DNA of 25,085 nt. Source: Candidatus Gerdarchaeota archaeon (GTDB lineage Archaea > Asgardarchaeota > Heimdallarchaeia > JABLTI01). The position numbers were made by a program, and so were the translations under genes. The DNA lies in contig JAEORJ010000223.1 in assembly GCA_016840945.1 (NCBI GenBank), forward strand, positions 1 to 25,085. The letters are read 5' to 3'. Below are positions 24,303-25,085 of this stretch, one piece after another (position 1 is the stretch's first letter; every line of letters starts with the position of its first letter). The notes under the pieces are model-generated. The model was not told where the DNA came from, did not search any database, and saw only the letters and a list, made by a program, of their open reading frames with translations.

Positions 24303-24965
24303 TCATTCATCACTGATGTGATATTTCTGGATAAAAGCTTCAACTTTTGCTCGAGGGATTTTTTTAGCTTTCATGTGAGTGGGGATAGCATAATCCCAAT
24401 CATAATTTAAAATAGTTGGAAGAGCTTTTTGCCAAAGAGAATAATCATCATGGAATTTCTTGAAAACAGAGCTAAGACGACCAAAAGTATCCATAAAAAG
24501 ATCACCAACAAGAATGAGCTTATCTTTTTCGAATAATAAAGAGAGATGGCCATAAGTATGACCAGGGGTATGGATAGCCTTAAGTTTGAGATTACGGTCG
24601 ATCATTTCATCATGTTTAAGGGTTTTAGTAGGGCGAACTGCAAATTTCTGGAGCTCATCAATAAAAAGCTGTTCTTCATCTTTATGGCAAAGAATGTCAA
24701 CTTTAGATTTAGTAGCGGCAAGTCGCTCAAGAATGGGCTGTAAACCACCAGTATGGTCATAGTGACGATGGGTGAAAATGATCTTCTTAACCTTGGTTAG
24801 GGAACCCCAATGCTCCTCGATAAGGGTGATATTAGCTTTAGCGTCTTTTTTCAAACCAGTATCAACAAGAAAGAGTTCCTTGTCGTTCTTAACGATAACA
24901 AAAAGGGGCATACCAAAAAGACCCTTGCCGGAAAGGCTGAATAAATGATCGGAAAATTGTTGCAA
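24303..24965 (-). CDS. Metallo-beta-lactamase-fold hydrolase
   Basis: A compact single-domain MBL protein of about 220 residues with all metal ligands. Counting from the TTG at 24965: THRHYDH (His66, His68, Asp70, His71), His136 in HTPGHTYGH, Asp155 in LVGDLF and His197 in IPTHMK. This two-metal site hydrolyses thioesters, lactones or phosphodiesters in various family members; the substrate is not clear. No ATG lies near the N-terminus. TTG 24965 is preferred since GGTGA ends 5 bases before it; the TTG at 24977 and GTG at 24974 overlap this signal. The last 108 bases of the window show no gene I can support. Confidence 0.85.
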   Translation of the reverse strand: MQQFSDHLFSLSGKGLFGMPLFVIVKNDKELFLVDTGLKKDAKANITLIEEHWGSLTKVKKIIFTHRHYDHTGGLQPILERLAATKSKVDILCHKDEEQLFIDELQKFAVRPTKTLKHDEMIDRNLKLKAIHTPGHTYGHLSLLFEKDKLILVGDLFMDTFGRLSSVFKKFHDDYSLWQKALPTILNYDWDYAIPTHMKAKKIPRAKVEAFIQKYHISDE

Positions 24966-25085
24966 AGGAATCACCAAATAACTGTTCTGAAAACTATTAG
25001 GATGAGAACCTACTTAAAGATTGAGAAAAGAGAGGGAAAAAGAGAGCTTAACAAATCTTCTTCGACTAATGTATTGACCCGAGAA

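Noticed and set aside
25002..25085. Plus-strand frame starting ATG 25002, open for 28 codons to the window end
   Set aside because: Too short to judge, very Lys/Arg/Glu rich, no spaced ribosome binding site, and such a run is not rare by chance.
1..25085. Mobile element, CRISPR array, tRNA or rRNA
   Set aside because: No transposase, integrase, regular repeat-spacer pattern, or tRNA T-loop/CCA context could be found on either strand by reading.

Overview
The window looks like chromosomal DNA of an AT-rich archaeon. Evidence read from the sequence: purine genes in the archaeal/Gram-positive arrangement, with separate PurS, PurQ and a short PurL; an archaeal-type HisA-related protein and an archaeal HAD family next to purD; TATA-box-like elements (TTTATATA) at the expected distance from starts; and Shine-Dalgarno sequences (GGTGA, GAGGT, GGAG) that match the 3' end of archaeal 16S rRNA. 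A protein with longin/roadblock-like segments, a caspase-like surface peptidase and several signal-peptide plus C-terminal-anchor proteins make an Asgard lineage a reasonable guess, but this is inference. No rRNA, tRNA, CRISPR array, transposase or integrase is visible.

Layout. Positions 1-4598 are all on the minus strand: a caspase-like anchored surface protein, an MFS transporter, then a pfkB sugar/nucleoside kinase, purE and a membrane protein cut by the left edge. A TPR protein (4760-5194) lies on the plus strand. The core is a minus-strand purine block from 12633 down to 5228: purS, purQ, purL, purF, a 57-residue membrane microprotein, purD and a HAD phosphatase-like gene overlapping purD. 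Upstream of it, set off by a strong terminator, is a LarA-type (nickel-pincer) enzyme. From 14303 to 18267 come a Rieske ferredoxin-like protein, a VOC-fold protein, a surface protein, a membrane-tethered winged-helix regulator and an alpha/beta hydrolase. purM (18360-19493) faces a HisA-like gene; a FIST sensor protein and a diacylglycerol-kinase-type lipid kinase follow as a convergent pair. The right end holds the longin/roadblock-like protein, an HD-family protein lacking the His of its HD motif, and a metallo-beta-lactamase-fold hydrolase.

Function. PurF, PurD, PurSQL, PurM and PurE cover PRPP to CAIR except for the glycinamide ribotide formyltransferase step (PurN/PurT), which is not in the window; PurC, PurB and the last steps to IMP are also absent here. 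PurF carries the four Cys ligands of a [4Fe-4S] cluster, which with the Rieske protein and the LarA-type enzyme fits a low-oxygen lifestyle. The most interesting signals are: a constant register between the Shine-Dalgarno sequence and the start codon, which corrects several gene starts; a PurE with Ala at a position that is His in typical class I enzymes; the His-less HD protein; the microprotein inside the purine block; the one-component membrane-to-DNA regulator next to a surface protein; and the caspase-like surface peptidase with an EF-hand loop.
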